Positions 42,304 to 50,593 of a DNA stretch of 64,000 nucleotides are shown here, in pieces. The notes beneath the pieces were generated by a model. It did no database searches. It worked only from the letters and a program-made list of their open reading frames with translations, and was not told the DNA's origin. Every line of letters starts with the position of its first letter. Within the stretch, counting starts at the first letter, position 1. The stretch is from Sphingobium sp. SYK-6. GTDB taxonomy: Bacteria; Pseudomonadota; Alphaproteobacteria; Sphingomonadales; Sphingomonadaceae. The position numbers and the translations under genes are program-made. The stretch is from the NCBI RefSeq assembly GCF_000283515.1, contig NC_015976.1, forward strand, positions 1,860,001 to 1,924,000, read 5' to 3'.

Positions 42304-43724
42304 TGTTCGGAACGCTTGGAGCCGGGGGCGCGAACGGCGCCTCCACCCGTCCGCGCAACGTGCGCGTCGCTGCGAATACGGCCGGGATCGTCTACCGTGT
42401 GCGCCGTCTGCTCGGCAGCACCTCGACGATTTCCCTGACCGCCGCGAGCAATGCGAACCTCAGCCTCGACGGCGACAATATCGAGGCTGAGAGCGGCATC
42501 GCGCTGGGGGAGACGCAGAAGGCCGTAATCCGCGAAGAGCTCGGCGACCAGGCGGTCGAGTATGCGGTCAACGTCAGCGCAACATCGGGGAGCGAACCTA
42601 CGCCGACGCTCGACCCTGCCGTGAGCGGTCTCACGCTCGCCAACACGGCCGCCATCCGCGCCGGGTTCGCCGCCGTGCGCGCCGGCACGCGGGACATGCG
42701 GATTATCACGATCGGCGACAGCACGACCGCCACAGGCGGCGTCGTCACCGGCAACTCACGCTACCACTCCTGGCCGGCCCGCATGGCGAGACTGCTCCGC
42801 GATGGAGGCCTTGCGACGAGCCACGAAAATCTCGTTGGCTTCGCGGGCCAAAGCTCCGCCGACAATGCCAATACCAGCTTCCCCAACTTCACCTTCACCG
42901 GGCAGTGTAACCCCGTGGAGGATTCGCTGGGCGGGAAGATATTCGGCCAGTCCACTACGGGGACGTTCACCTTTACGCCGAGCGAGAATGTGACCGGCTT
43001 CCGGGTGCTCTACACCAAGTCGACATCGGCGGGTGTCTTCTCCTGGAAGGTCAACGGTGGTGCGGCGACCAACGTTAACCGCCAGATCGGTGCGGGTTAT
43101 GCGTTAGGTGAACTGATCGTCGATGCCGCCACCGTGCCGGCGCTCGCAACGCCCGGCCTGCATACGATCAGCTTCTCGTGGGTAAGCGGCTATCACGCAG
43201 TCATCTCGGTCGAGGGCCTGCGGGACGAGCGCCTCGTTAACGTCTATAATGCAGCCATCTCGTCCAGCAAGGCGGTTGACTGGCCAACTCCGACAGGCCG
43301 GCCCTACTACCGGAAGGAGCTGTTGCAGACCGAGCAGGCTGACCTCGTGATCATCAACCTCGGCATCAACGATTGGCGGGCAGGCAACTGGACATCAGCC
43401 TACAACACGGCGCTGCAGTCGCTTATCACCTCCGCGAAGGCCGGCGGTTCGGACGTGATCCTGCTGTGCCCCTGTCCCTCGGCTGAATCCAGCGGCGAGA
43501 GCATATCGGCCGTGCGGCAGCTCGCCTATAACGACGCCATCCTGGCGCTCGCGGCGAGCAATGACGTGCCGGTCGTCAACCTGCGCAGCTTCTATGGCAA
43601 TGGCGATGCGGCGGTGAGCGCGGGCTACCTGCTGGCGGACGGGATCCACCAGACGCAGGAAGGCTATGCCGCGACGGCGGCGCTGATGGCCGGCACGCTG
43701 GTCTATATCGAGCAGATGGCGTAA
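42303..43724 (+). CDS. SGNH/GDSL hydrolase-domain protein, probably phage tail-associated
   Basis: 473 residues. The N-terminal 110 residues form an extended Ala/Gly/Thr-rich region such as is seen in tail proteins. The SGNH hydrolase has its block I Ser in ITIGDSTTATGG, block III Asn in NLGINDWRAG and block V Asp/His in LADGIHQTQEGY. A beta insertion lies between blocks I and III (about 195-300). It may deacetylate a surface polysaccharide. No other structural phage genes are near, so it is cargo or a prophage remnant. Confidence 0.75.
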   Translation: MFGTLGAGGANGASTRPRNVRVAANTAGIVYRVRRLLGSTSTISLTAASNANLSLDGDNIEAESGIALGETQKAVIREELGDQAVEYAVNVSATSGSEPTPTLDPAVSGLTLANTAAIRAGFAAVRAGTRDMRIITIGDSTTATGGVVTGNSRYHSWPARMARLLRDGGLATSHENLVGFAGQSSADNANTSFPNFTFTGQCNPVEDSLGGKIFGQSTTGTFTFTPSENVTGFRVLYTKSTSAGVFSWKVNGGAATNVNRQIGAGYALGELIVDAATVPALATPGLHTISFSWVSGYHAVISVEGLRDERLVNVYNAAISSSKAVDWPTPTGRPYYRKELLQTEQADLVIINLGINDWRAGNWTSAYNTALQSLITSAKAGGSDVILLCPCPSAESSGESISAVRQLAYNDAILALAASNDVPVVNLRSFYGNGDAAVSAGYLLADGIHQTQEGYAATAALMAGTLVYIEQMA

Positions 43725-44404
43725 ACGTCAGCATCGATCATGTGCATTCGATCCGCATTAGTGATTGCGAGCACTCCGGCAGAAGCACGAGGCGGCGGGC
43801 ATACTTGACAGCGCCGGAGTGGAACCTCTGCAAAGGATGTCCCCAAGAGGGGCGCCGAAGTTGCCGTCCTCCGATTTCCCCGGTGGGCGCTGACGCGGTG
43901 CGATGTCACGTTTATAGGGATTATCGCTTGTCACGGCGTCACCTAACGCGTTGTAGCACAACCAATAGCCCCCGCAGAGTCCGCCAGGACTCTGCGGGGG
44001 GCTTCGCCGTTCAGTCGCTGGCGTGGCCGCTATCCATCGCCCGCAGCAGGCACAGGCGGCACCTCACCTTATCCGGATCCACGGTGACCAGGATGACTCT
44101 TACGCCCGACGCGCAGCGCCTTACGGCCGTTTCGATCGGGCGTATCTGGAGCGGGGGCCTATGCTCATGCGGCAATGCGTCCGATCGTGCGACATGATCC
44201 CGTGCACAGCGCGCGGCCGGCCGCCGGTGACGTCGCGAGGCTTCCATGGAGCGCGGTGGAGGGGGCATAGCACGATACCAGGCCGCACGATCCAGCCAGC
44301 GTTTCCAGCTCGCGGAGACTTGATGCGCTGAAGCCGTAGCGCGTGGCGCATATGTCGCATTGGCGCCCCATGGTTGCGCCTCTTAGCTTCGTCGACCTGA
44401 ATCG
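43725..44404. other. Gene-poor stretch after the SGNH gene
   Basis: 680 bp. Apart from the hairpin at 43969 there is only a weak candidate at 44165-44371 on the minus strand: 68 residues starting MGRQCDICATRYGFSASS after AGAGGCG, with a CxxC-type pair and no recognisable family. I do not count it as a gene. Confidence 0.4.
43969..44000. terminator. Perfect 14 bp hairpin
   Basis: CCCCCGCAGAGTCC and GGACTCTGCGGGGG are exact complements around a GCCA loop, followed by GCTTCGCC. It is 245 bp after the SGNH gene. Typical of phage or island transcript ends, though no T-run follows. Confidence 0.55.
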
Positions 44405-44428
44405 AAAAGGGCGCCCCGTGAGGCGCCC
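44405..44428 (-). terminator. Intrinsic terminator
   Basis: On the minus strand GGGCGCC-TCACGG-GGCGCCC is followed by TTTT. It lies 26 bp after the stop of the small membrane protein, so it ends that transcript. Confidence 0.7.
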
Positions 44429-44453
44429 CCGTCGATCGATCAGGCTGGCAGGA

Positions 44454-44621
44454 TCAACGCACGAGCGAAACCAGGATAAAAAGCCCTATCACGCTCAATA
44501 TCGATAGCGGGATCCATTCGAGGCGCTTCACCATAGCGCGCGCTTCGCTTCGTTGCTCGGGCGTTGCGATGGCGTTGCCCATGAGCGCCAGCACGGCGAA
44601 TAGCATTATGATTTTCAGCAT
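44454..44621 (-). CDS. Small two-helix membrane protein (55 residues)
   Basis: Starts MLKIIMLFAVLALMGNAIA (first hydrophobic helix), then a charged loop (TPEQRSEARAMVKRLEW) and a second helix (IPLSILSVIGLFILVSLVR). The frame ends at TGA and is followed by a good terminator, which supports a real gene. It resembles phage membrane accessory proteins in layout, but I cannot assign a family. Confidence 0.6.
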   Translation of the reverse strand: MLKIIMLFAVLALMGNAIATPEQRSEARAMVKRLEWIPLSILSVIGLFILVSLVR

Positions 44622-44739
44622 GGCAGGACTCCCGTGCGTTGCTCGATTCCGTGGCTGCCGTCATAGACGGCGACATCGGCCGGCGCATCGTGCTCCCTGC
44701 CGCCCCCTTGGAATATAGGGAGCGGCGGGCCTTCACCGT

Positions 44740-45003
44740 CTAGGGCAGGATGTGCTCGCCGAGCCTGTGGAAGAACGCTCGCTCCATGGGGCCGAGATCC
44801 CCGGCTTTGGAGATCGCGTCAGCCACGAACGGTAGCATGATCGGATGCCCGCTAACCCGCATTGCGTTAACGAGTGCGTCGGCGCGGGATTTCCCCTCAA
44901 CAGTGAGTTCCTGGCCGCCCTTGTCCGACGCAGGCCAGTAATTTATCAGCCCACCCTGGAAGCATTCTGCGAAGTAGAGTGTTTCCAGCTTAACTTGATC
45001 CAT
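44740..45003 (-). CDS. Hypothetical 87-residue protein
   Basis: MDQVKLETLYFAECFQGGLI to a C-terminus ERAFFHRLGEHILP, with a mixed alpha profile. An AAGGA ribosome site lies 8 bp before the ATG. It is 118 bp upstream of the small membrane protein on the same strand, so the two could share a transcript. No family recognised; probably phage or island cargo. Confidence 0.6.
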   Translation of the reverse strand: MDQVKLETLYFAECFQGGLINYWPASDKGGQELTVEGKSRADALVNAMRVSGHPIMLPFVADAISKAGDLGPMERAFFHRLGEHILP

Positions 45004-45048
45004 GATGCATTCCTTTACTTCTTTGTTTGTTGATAGGTTTTCAGAGAC

Positions 45049-45078
45049 GTCGCCCGTTGCCGCGGGCGGCGTTTTTTT
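45049..45078 (+). terminator. Intrinsic terminator without an obvious gene
   Basis: The stem GTCGCCCG/CGGGCGGC around TTGCCG is followed by GTTTTTTT on the plus strand. No plus-strand gene precedes it within 1 kb. It may end a small RNA or insulate the minus-strand genes. Confidence 0.6.
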
Positions 45079-45181
45079 CTTTAGATTAAGCTAAGCTAAC
45101 TTTTATCGTCATTCAAGATAACCCTCGCGAATCGGTAAGCAATACTACCACCTCATCGGCGTGAGTCAAACGAATATTAAA

Positions 45182-45228
45182 TCACTATAATAGTGACATC
45201 ATGGAGTATTAAATCACTATTATAGGGA
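45182..45228. promoter_or_regulatory. Pair of operator-like palindromes
   Basis: TCACTATAATAGTGA (45182-45196) is a perfect 15 bp palindrome. A second, imperfect copy TCACTATTATAGGGA sits at 45214-45228, exactly 32 bp (three helical turns) away, within longer direct repeats starting TATTAAATCACTAT. The AT-rich context fits binding sites for a dimeric phage-type repressor. It lies upstream of the leftward 87-residue gene. Confidence 0.55.
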
Positions 45229-45230
45229 CA

Positions 45231-46270
45231 GTGTCGAATATAATGCTGAATCTGCCCCTTTGGGCGGCTTTTTGTTATCCGCCGTCTTCTGGCCGCGCTC
45301 GCGAGGACGCATTGGGCGACGGGATCGCCAGCCAAGTCGCGCGGCAGATGCGGCCTCGCCGTTGAGGCTGAGCGCCCGTGCCGGCCGATAGCCTTTGCGC
45401 TCTCCGGACTCCATCACGCGACAGCCAAGCTCCGATGGCGGCTCACCCGAGAAGGCTCTAAGATGGGGAGGCTAGGACGCCAGGCGATTGGTGCGAGCTG
45501 GCGCGTCAGAGATGCGTAGGGCGCAGGCTTTCATCCTGAAGGGTAAGGGCTCTGGGTGCGGGGCGGGGGAGGGCTCAAATCTACCCGTCACATGTTCGCT
45601 CCGGGTCCCATCTCGCGATTACGCGGTAACGGGGGACGCGCTGAGCCCGATTCTCGCAAGGTTCTAGATCGGCCACTGAGACAAACGGGTATCATGACGC
45701 CTTTAACCTGAGGCAGACGGTAGAGTTTGCCATTGTCACAGGGTGAACAGGTACCCACCATACCCTGTGTCAGGAAAATTTGATTGAAATCATAAACTTG
45801 CACAGGGTGAACAGGGTGAACAGCCCTATTGTCTAGGGAATAGTGAGAGAGAAGAACCCCAGGTAGGCAATAGCTTGGTCGAGGGGAAAGCTGTAAAATG
45901 ACAGCCTATAAGGAAATGCCTGTCCACCCTGCACACCCTGTACAACAGATTAGTTTTATTGGATTTTATCAGTCACAGGGTAGGGCGGGCACCTGTTCAC
46001 CCTGTTCAGGTGTATGGTGGGCTAGTGTCCGACTGCATCCTGAACGCTCAGATTCCGGACAACCGCCGTCACGGCAACTCACTACTTTATCCTGAGCGAC
46101 GAGTCGCGACGCGGATTCACTGCTCGGTGTCGAACCCGGGGCGACAGCGCCGAGGATGTGCAAAGTCCAGTTCTAGAGACACGCAACGCAAAGCTGATGG
46201 GGTGGACGCCCCCGCGACGGCATCTAGGTGCCAAAGTGGAGGTGTTGGAGCACCACTGAGGGAAGCGTCT
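45231..46270. other. Non-coding region with iteron-like repeats
   Basis: About 1 kb with no convincing gene. Small frames here (65-71 codons) translate the repeats themselves. The right part holds the CACAGGGTGAACAGG cluster described separately; the left part has a weak hairpin plus CTTTTTG near 45250-45272. Confidence 0.5.
45737..46012. repeat. Iteron-like cluster of CACAGGGTGAACAGG elements
   Basis: At least eight full or partial copies of the CACAGGGTGAACAGG unit occur on both strands (45737, 45762, 45801, 45812, 45921, 45932, 45973, 45992). Two arms of about 45 bp, around 45730-45775 and 45968-46010, are inverted copies of one another at roughly three quarters identity. The density and orientation resemble a plasmid or element replication origin, or a control region. 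Confidence 0.6.
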
Positions 46271-47093
46271 GTGTCGCAGGTCACCACAATCGGTCTGGAT
46301 ATCGCCAAGAGTCTTTTCCATGCGCACGGCAACGGCGAGCGCGGTGTGATGGTTTTCAATCGCAAGCTGACGAGAACCAAGCTGCTCGACGTCCTTGCTG
46401 GACAGCGCGCATCATTGGGCGCGAGAGTTGCAGGCGATGAGACACGAGTTACGGCCCGTCCCACCGGCCTATGTGAAGTCGTTCATGAAGCGGAACAAGA
46501 ACGATGCGATCGATGCGGAAGCGAGCTGCGAAGCAGCGTAGCGCCCCGGCATGCGCTTCGCTGCGGTGGGGAGCGAGGAACAGCAGGCTGCCCGCCTTGT
46601 GTTCCGGACGCGCGATCTGGTGATGCGTCAGCGCACCCAGTTCATCAATCCGATCCGAGGGCATTTGGCAGAGTATGGCTGGGTAGCACCACGCGGAACG
46701 GCGCACGTGACGATGTTCGCCGATCTGCTTGAGGATGAGGAGATGATCTCGACCCTGTCGGAAGCAGCTCGGCCGATGTTCAAGCTCCTGGTTGAACTGC
46801 TGCCGAGCTCGACCAGCAAATCACCGTGCTTGACCGTGCGATCGGCGGAGCCAGCAGGAGGAAGACGCTGTCCGGCGGCTGATCGGTTCTATCACCGCCA
46901 CTGCTATCCTCTTGCTGGCGCCGCCGATCGAGACGTTTGCAACAGTCGGGACTTCGCGGCGTGGCTCGGCCTCGCCCCGCGCCGACGCTCAAGGGGCGGC
47001 AAACAGAGGCTTGGCAGCATATCGAAGAAGGGCGAGCGGACCATCAGACGGCTGCTCATCATCGGTGGTAGCACCGTCCGGCCGCGATCATGA
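46271..47093 (+). pseudogene. IS110-family transposase remnant
   Basis: Begins with GTG and SQVTTIGLDIAKSLFHAHG (the DEDD transposase N-terminus). It shifts frame near 46440, meets a stop near 46540, continues as RLVFRTRDLVMRQRTQFINPIRGHLAEYG, shifts again near 46800, and ends with DFAAWLGLAPRRRSRGGKQRLGSISKKGERTIRRLLIIG of the transposase_20 domain. Several frameshifts and a nonsense codon show it is dead. Confidence 0.8.
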
Positions 47094-47422
47094 AGGCTCG
47101 GACACTCGCAACGAAGCCGTCCGATGACCTCGCAATACGGGAACAGGTAAGCCGATGCGAAAATCATCAGGCAATGATTCGGAACGGCAGGCCAAAGTGA
47201 CAAAAGCCGAATAGCGGACATCCGTGCGCCGCTTTCCAAAGGTCCTCAATTTCTACGCATTTTCAGCGCGGACGAATTTCGATGTCATTTCAGTTGTTCA
47301 CATTGGACGCGTGGAGTTAACCTGAGCAGGAAATAGAAACGTATGTCACCCCCTCTCCCTTTTGGGTTCGCTGCCTTCTTGGCACGCGGATGGCATATCG
47401 TTTCCCCTTTTGAGGTGCAGCC

Positions 47423-49774
47423 GTGATTTATGCCCACTCGATTTCCAGTAAATCGGAGAACACCTGGGAGCCTCTTTCTCACCATTTAAGCAGCGTCAGT
47501 AACTGCGCGGAAGCATTTGCTGAGCGTTTCGGAGTAGGGGTTCTTGGCCGCATTATGGGGGCGCTTCACGATATCGGGAAGTGTTCGGCGGCCTACCAGC
47601 ACTATATTCGCACACCACAGCAGGGTGATGGAAGGGCGCGCGGCCCCGACCACAGCACCGCCGGGGCGAAGGAAGCGCTGCGCCTGTACGGTGTGGCCGG
47701 CCGCCTGATGGCCTTCGGTATCGCCGGCCACCACAGTGGCCTGATGGACGGCCCGAGCCTGACTGAACGCGAAAACAAGGCGGTCGAGGACTATGTGGGG
47801 TGGGAAGGTCAGGCCCCGCCGCTGCCTGATCGACGCACATGGATGGCGAGCATGACATCGCCCCAACCGAATGCGATCGAACCGGCGTTCAGGGGTTTCT
47901 TCCTGACGCGGATGCTGTTCTCCTGCCTTGTTGATGCCGATTTTCTGGAGACGGAGCGCTTCTATGCCGTCGCCGAGGGCCGTTCACCGCCCGAGCGCGG
48001 AGGGCGGATCGACCGGCGCCACCGCGACGCCGTCCGCACATACATGGCGAAGTACCGGCGCGAAGATACGCCGGTCAACACGCTGCGCTCGCAGATTCTC
48101 GATCATGCCGTGGTAAAGGCCGCACTGACGCCGGGTCTGTTCACGCTTACTGTACCGACGGGAGGCGGCAAGACGCTTACCTCGCTTAGCTTCGCAATAG
48201 AACATGCGCTCCGGCATGGGCTGGAGCGGATCATCTACGTCATCCCCTTCACGTCAATCATTGAGCAGACCGCCGAAGTGTTCCGCACCGCGCTGGGGGC
48301 CGGACTGGCCGGCGATGTGCTGGAACATCATTCCAGCTTCGACTGGGACGCGCGCCAGCCCACCGAAGAGGGCGACGAGGAAGGGGAGGGCGCCAGCGGC
48401 CTCGCCAAGCTGCGCCGCGATGCAGAGAATTGGGACGTGCCGATTGTGGTGACCACGGCGGTGCAGTTCTTCGAAAGCCTGTTTGCTGCCCGCACCAGCC
48501 GCGCGCGCAAGCTGCACAATCTGGCGAAGAGCGTGATCGTGATCGACGAGGCGCAATCGATCCCCGTCCATTTATTGCGCCCGTGCATGGCGGCTATCGA
48601 CGAACTGGCGAAGAATTACGGGGCGAGCGTGGTGTTGTGTACTGCAACCCAGCCTGCGCTGCGAAAGCAGGACGACGCGTTGCCGCGACCAGTAAGGGCG
48701 CCATCGGATGCCGGACCGGAACGGACAGACGGCCTCGATATTCCGGATGAACGCGAGTTGGCGCCCGATCCGCGCGGATTGTACCGGAGACTGCGGCGGG
48801 TGAGAGTCGAATGGTCGCAGATGCCGGTGCCCGACGCGGCGATTGCCGCCCGGTTTGCCGAGCGACCGCAGATGCTATGCATTGTGAACAGCCGCGCCCA
48901 TGCACGGGAATTGTTCGAGGCGATCCGCCACCAGCCGGGCGCGCGCCACCTAACCACGCTGATGTGTGCGCGTCACCGCCGCGACGTGCTGGCTTCGGTG
49001 CGCGCCGATCTGGCGGCGGGCCAGCCGGTGCGGCTCGTAGCGACCAGCCTGATCGAGGCGGGGGTCGACGTGTCGTTCCCCGAAGTGTGGCGCGCCGCCG
49101 CGGGACTCTCGAACATCGCCCAAGCGGCCGGACGCTGCAACCGCAGCGGCGAACTGGGTCCGTTGGGTGAGGCCCATGGCCGGACGCTGGTGTTCGAACC
49201 CGAAATGGTGGAGGGCCGCCGCCCGATCCCGCGCGACCTCATGCCCTTTTACGATGCGGCGCGGGAGGTGCTGAAAAACCCAGCGCTCGATCCGCTTAGC
49301 CTGGAGGGCGTGACCGACTATTATCGATGGCTGTACTGGAAAAAGGGATATGCCGCGCTCGATCAGGCGAAAGGGACCGGGAGCGACTATCCGATCCTCT
49401 CCGCGATCCACGAGACGGTAGGCAGAGGCGGGGTCAACTGTCCGTTCCGCACCATTTCGGATGCCTTCCAGATGATCGACCAGGCGATGGACCCGGTGCT
49501 GATCCCGTATGACGCGGATGCGGAGGAGGCCTTGCGCGTGCTCGTCCATGCCGATCGCCCGCCGGCGGGCACGCTGCGGACGCTCCAGCAATATGTGGTG
49601 CCAGTGCCCAAACAGATCCGCGCGGCGATGTTGGCGAACGGTGACGCGGCGGTAGTGCGCGAGGACTATGGCGACCGGTTCGTACGGTTGGGTGACATGT
49701 TCCTGTATGACCGCAGTCTGGGCTTAGCGCTTTCTACCCCGGAATGGCGCGCATCGGAGCAGAACATCATGTGA
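47423..49774 (+). CDS. cas3: CRISPR-associated helicase-nuclease Cas3 (type I-C, with HD domain)
   Basis: 783 residues. N-terminal HD nuclease: His in SHHLSSVSNCAEAF, GALHDIGK and GIAGHHSGLMDG. SF2 helicase: Walker A TVPTGGGKT, DEAH-box variant IVIDEAQ, TATQPAL, and RCNRSGE near motif VI. It is recruited by the Cascade R-loop and degrades target DNA. GTG start with GAGG 8 bp upstream. It is 153 bp from cas5, a gap that contains a hairpin (49821-49849) and a promoter candidate. Confidence 0.95.
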   Translation: MIYAHSISSKSENTWEPLSHHLSSVSNCAEAFAERFGVGVLGRIMGALHDIGKCSAAYQHYIRTPQQGDGRARGPDHSTAGAKEALRLYGVAGRLMAFGIAGHHSGLMDGPSLTERENKAVEDYVGWEGQAPPLPDRRTWMASMTSPQPNAIEPAFRGFFLTRMLFSCLVDADFLETERFYAVAEGRSPPERGGRIDRRHRDAVRTYMAKYRREDTPVNTLRSQILDHAVVKAALTPGLFTLTVPTGGGKTLTSLSFAIEHALRHGLERIIYVIPFTSIIEQTAEVFRTALGAGLAGDVLEHHSSFDWDARQPTEEGDEEGEGASGLAKLRRDAENWDVPIVVTTAVQFFESLFAARTSRARKLHNLAKSVIVIDEAQSIPVHLLRPCMAAIDELAKNYGASVVLCTATQPALRKQDDALPRPVRAPSDAGPERTDGLDIPDERELAPDPRGLYRRLRRVRVEWSQMPVPDAAIAARFAERPQMLCIVNSRAHARELFEAIRHQPGARHLTTLMCARHRRDVLASVRADLAAGQPVRLVATSLIEAGVDVSFPEVWRAAAGLSNIAQAAGRCNRSGELGPLGEAHGRTLVFEPEMVEGRRPIPRDLMPFYDAAREVLKNPALDPLSLEGVTDYYRWLYWKKGYAALDQAKGTGSDYPILSAIHETVGRGGVNCPFRTISDAFQMIDQAMDPVLIPYDADAEEALRVLVHADRPPAGTLRTLQQYVVPVPKQIRAAMLANGDAAVVREDYGDRFVRLGDMFLYDRSLGLALSTPEWRASEQNIM

Positions 49775-49876
49775 TGTTTCTAGAACGGGATGAGTCATTT
49801 TTGAATCAGATCCGATATGAGGTGGTGCTGCTGTAGATGCGGCACCACCGTCCGAGCAGATCGGTTCGCGCTTTGT

Positions 49877-49904
49877 TTGACTGATCTCAAAACATAATTA
49901 TGAA
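49877..49904 (+). promoter_or_regulatory. Candidate promoter of cas5-cas8-cas7
   Basis: A -35-like TTGACT and a -10-like TATGAA are separated by 16 bp, within an AT-rich block 24 bp before the cas5 start. It suggests that the effector genes have their own promoter apart from cas3. Confidence 0.4.
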
Positions 49905-49927
49905 AGTCGCATATTGGGGGCGGGTAA

Positions 49928-50593
49928 ATGGCGGTCAGGCTACATATCTGGGGCGATCACGCCTGTTTCACGCGCCCGGAAATGAAGGTAGAGCGCGTCA
50001 GTTATGACGTGATTACGCCATCCGCAGCGCGCGGTATCCTTGAGGCCATTCACTGGAAGCCGGCGATCCGCTGGCATGTGACGCGCATCCATGTGCTGAA
50101 CCCGATCCGGTTCCAGTCGATCCGCCGCAATGAAGGGGGTGCCAAGGCGAGCGCCGCCAACGCCGCCAGCGCGATGAAGCGCGGCACCACCGATGGGCTG
50201 GGCATCGCGGTCGACGAAAATCGCCAGCAGCGCGCGGCGCTGGTGCTGGTCGATGTCGCCTATGTGATCGAGGCGCATTTCACGATGACCGATCGGGCCG
50301 GGCCGGACGACAGCGCCGCCAAGCATATCGCGATGTTCAATCGCCGTGCGACGCAGGGCCAGTGTTTCCATCGCCCCTGCCTGGGCACGCGCGAATTTCC
50401 CGCCGAATTCGCGCTGATCGCGGACGGCGCGCCGCTGCCGGAATCGCGCCTGATCGAGCGTGATCGCGATTTCGGCTGGATGCTCCACGATATCGATTTC
50501 GCGCGAGGCAATGAATCGCGTTTCTTTCGCGCGCAGATGCAGGGCGGCGTGGTCGACGTGCCGCCCTTCGATGCCGAAGAGGTGGTGCGGTGA
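49928..50593 (+). CDS. cas5c: Cas5 (type I-C crRNA-processing endonuclease)
   Basis: 221 residues. In type I-C this protein replaces Cas6 and cuts the repeat RNA. Seen: N-terminal RRM start VRLHIWGDHACFTRPEMK, LEAIHWKPAIRW, the Lys-His pair (132-133) in AAKHIAMFNRR, and QCFHRPCLGTREFPAEF. The family's catalytic triad is Tyr-Lys-His; the position where I expect Tyr (IYWKPAIRW) is His42 here. The stop overlaps the cas8 start (GTGA). Confidence 0.93.
   Translation: MAVRLHIWGDHACFTRPEMKVERVSYDVITPSAARGILEAIHWKPAIRWHVTRIHVLNPIRFQSIRRNEGGAKASAANAASAMKRGTTDGLGIAVDENRQQRAALVLVDVAYVIEAHFTMTDRAGPDDSAAKHIAMFNRRATQGQCFHRPCLGTREFPAEFALIADGAPLPESRLIERDRDFGWMLHDIDFARGNESRFFRAQMQGGVVDVPPFDAEEVVR

Noticed and set aside
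44011..44268. 85-codon minus-strand ORF
   Set aside because: No good start signal, no domain, and the N-terminal half is Arg/Pro-rich; I could not support it.
45588..46095. Two small ORFs sharing the peptide GTCSPC
   Set aside because: The similarity comes from the inverted iteron-like repeats, not from related proteins.
46551..47093. 180-codon ORF as an independent transposase gene
   Set aside because: It lacks the N-terminal DEDD domain and changes frame in the middle; it is part of the dead IS110 element.
49877..49904. Partial match of the pseudo-spacer (ACTGA, ATAA) to the cas5 promoter region
   Set aside because: Positions 1 and 2 mismatch, the PAM is not TTC and the seed is broken; the cas4 site is far better.
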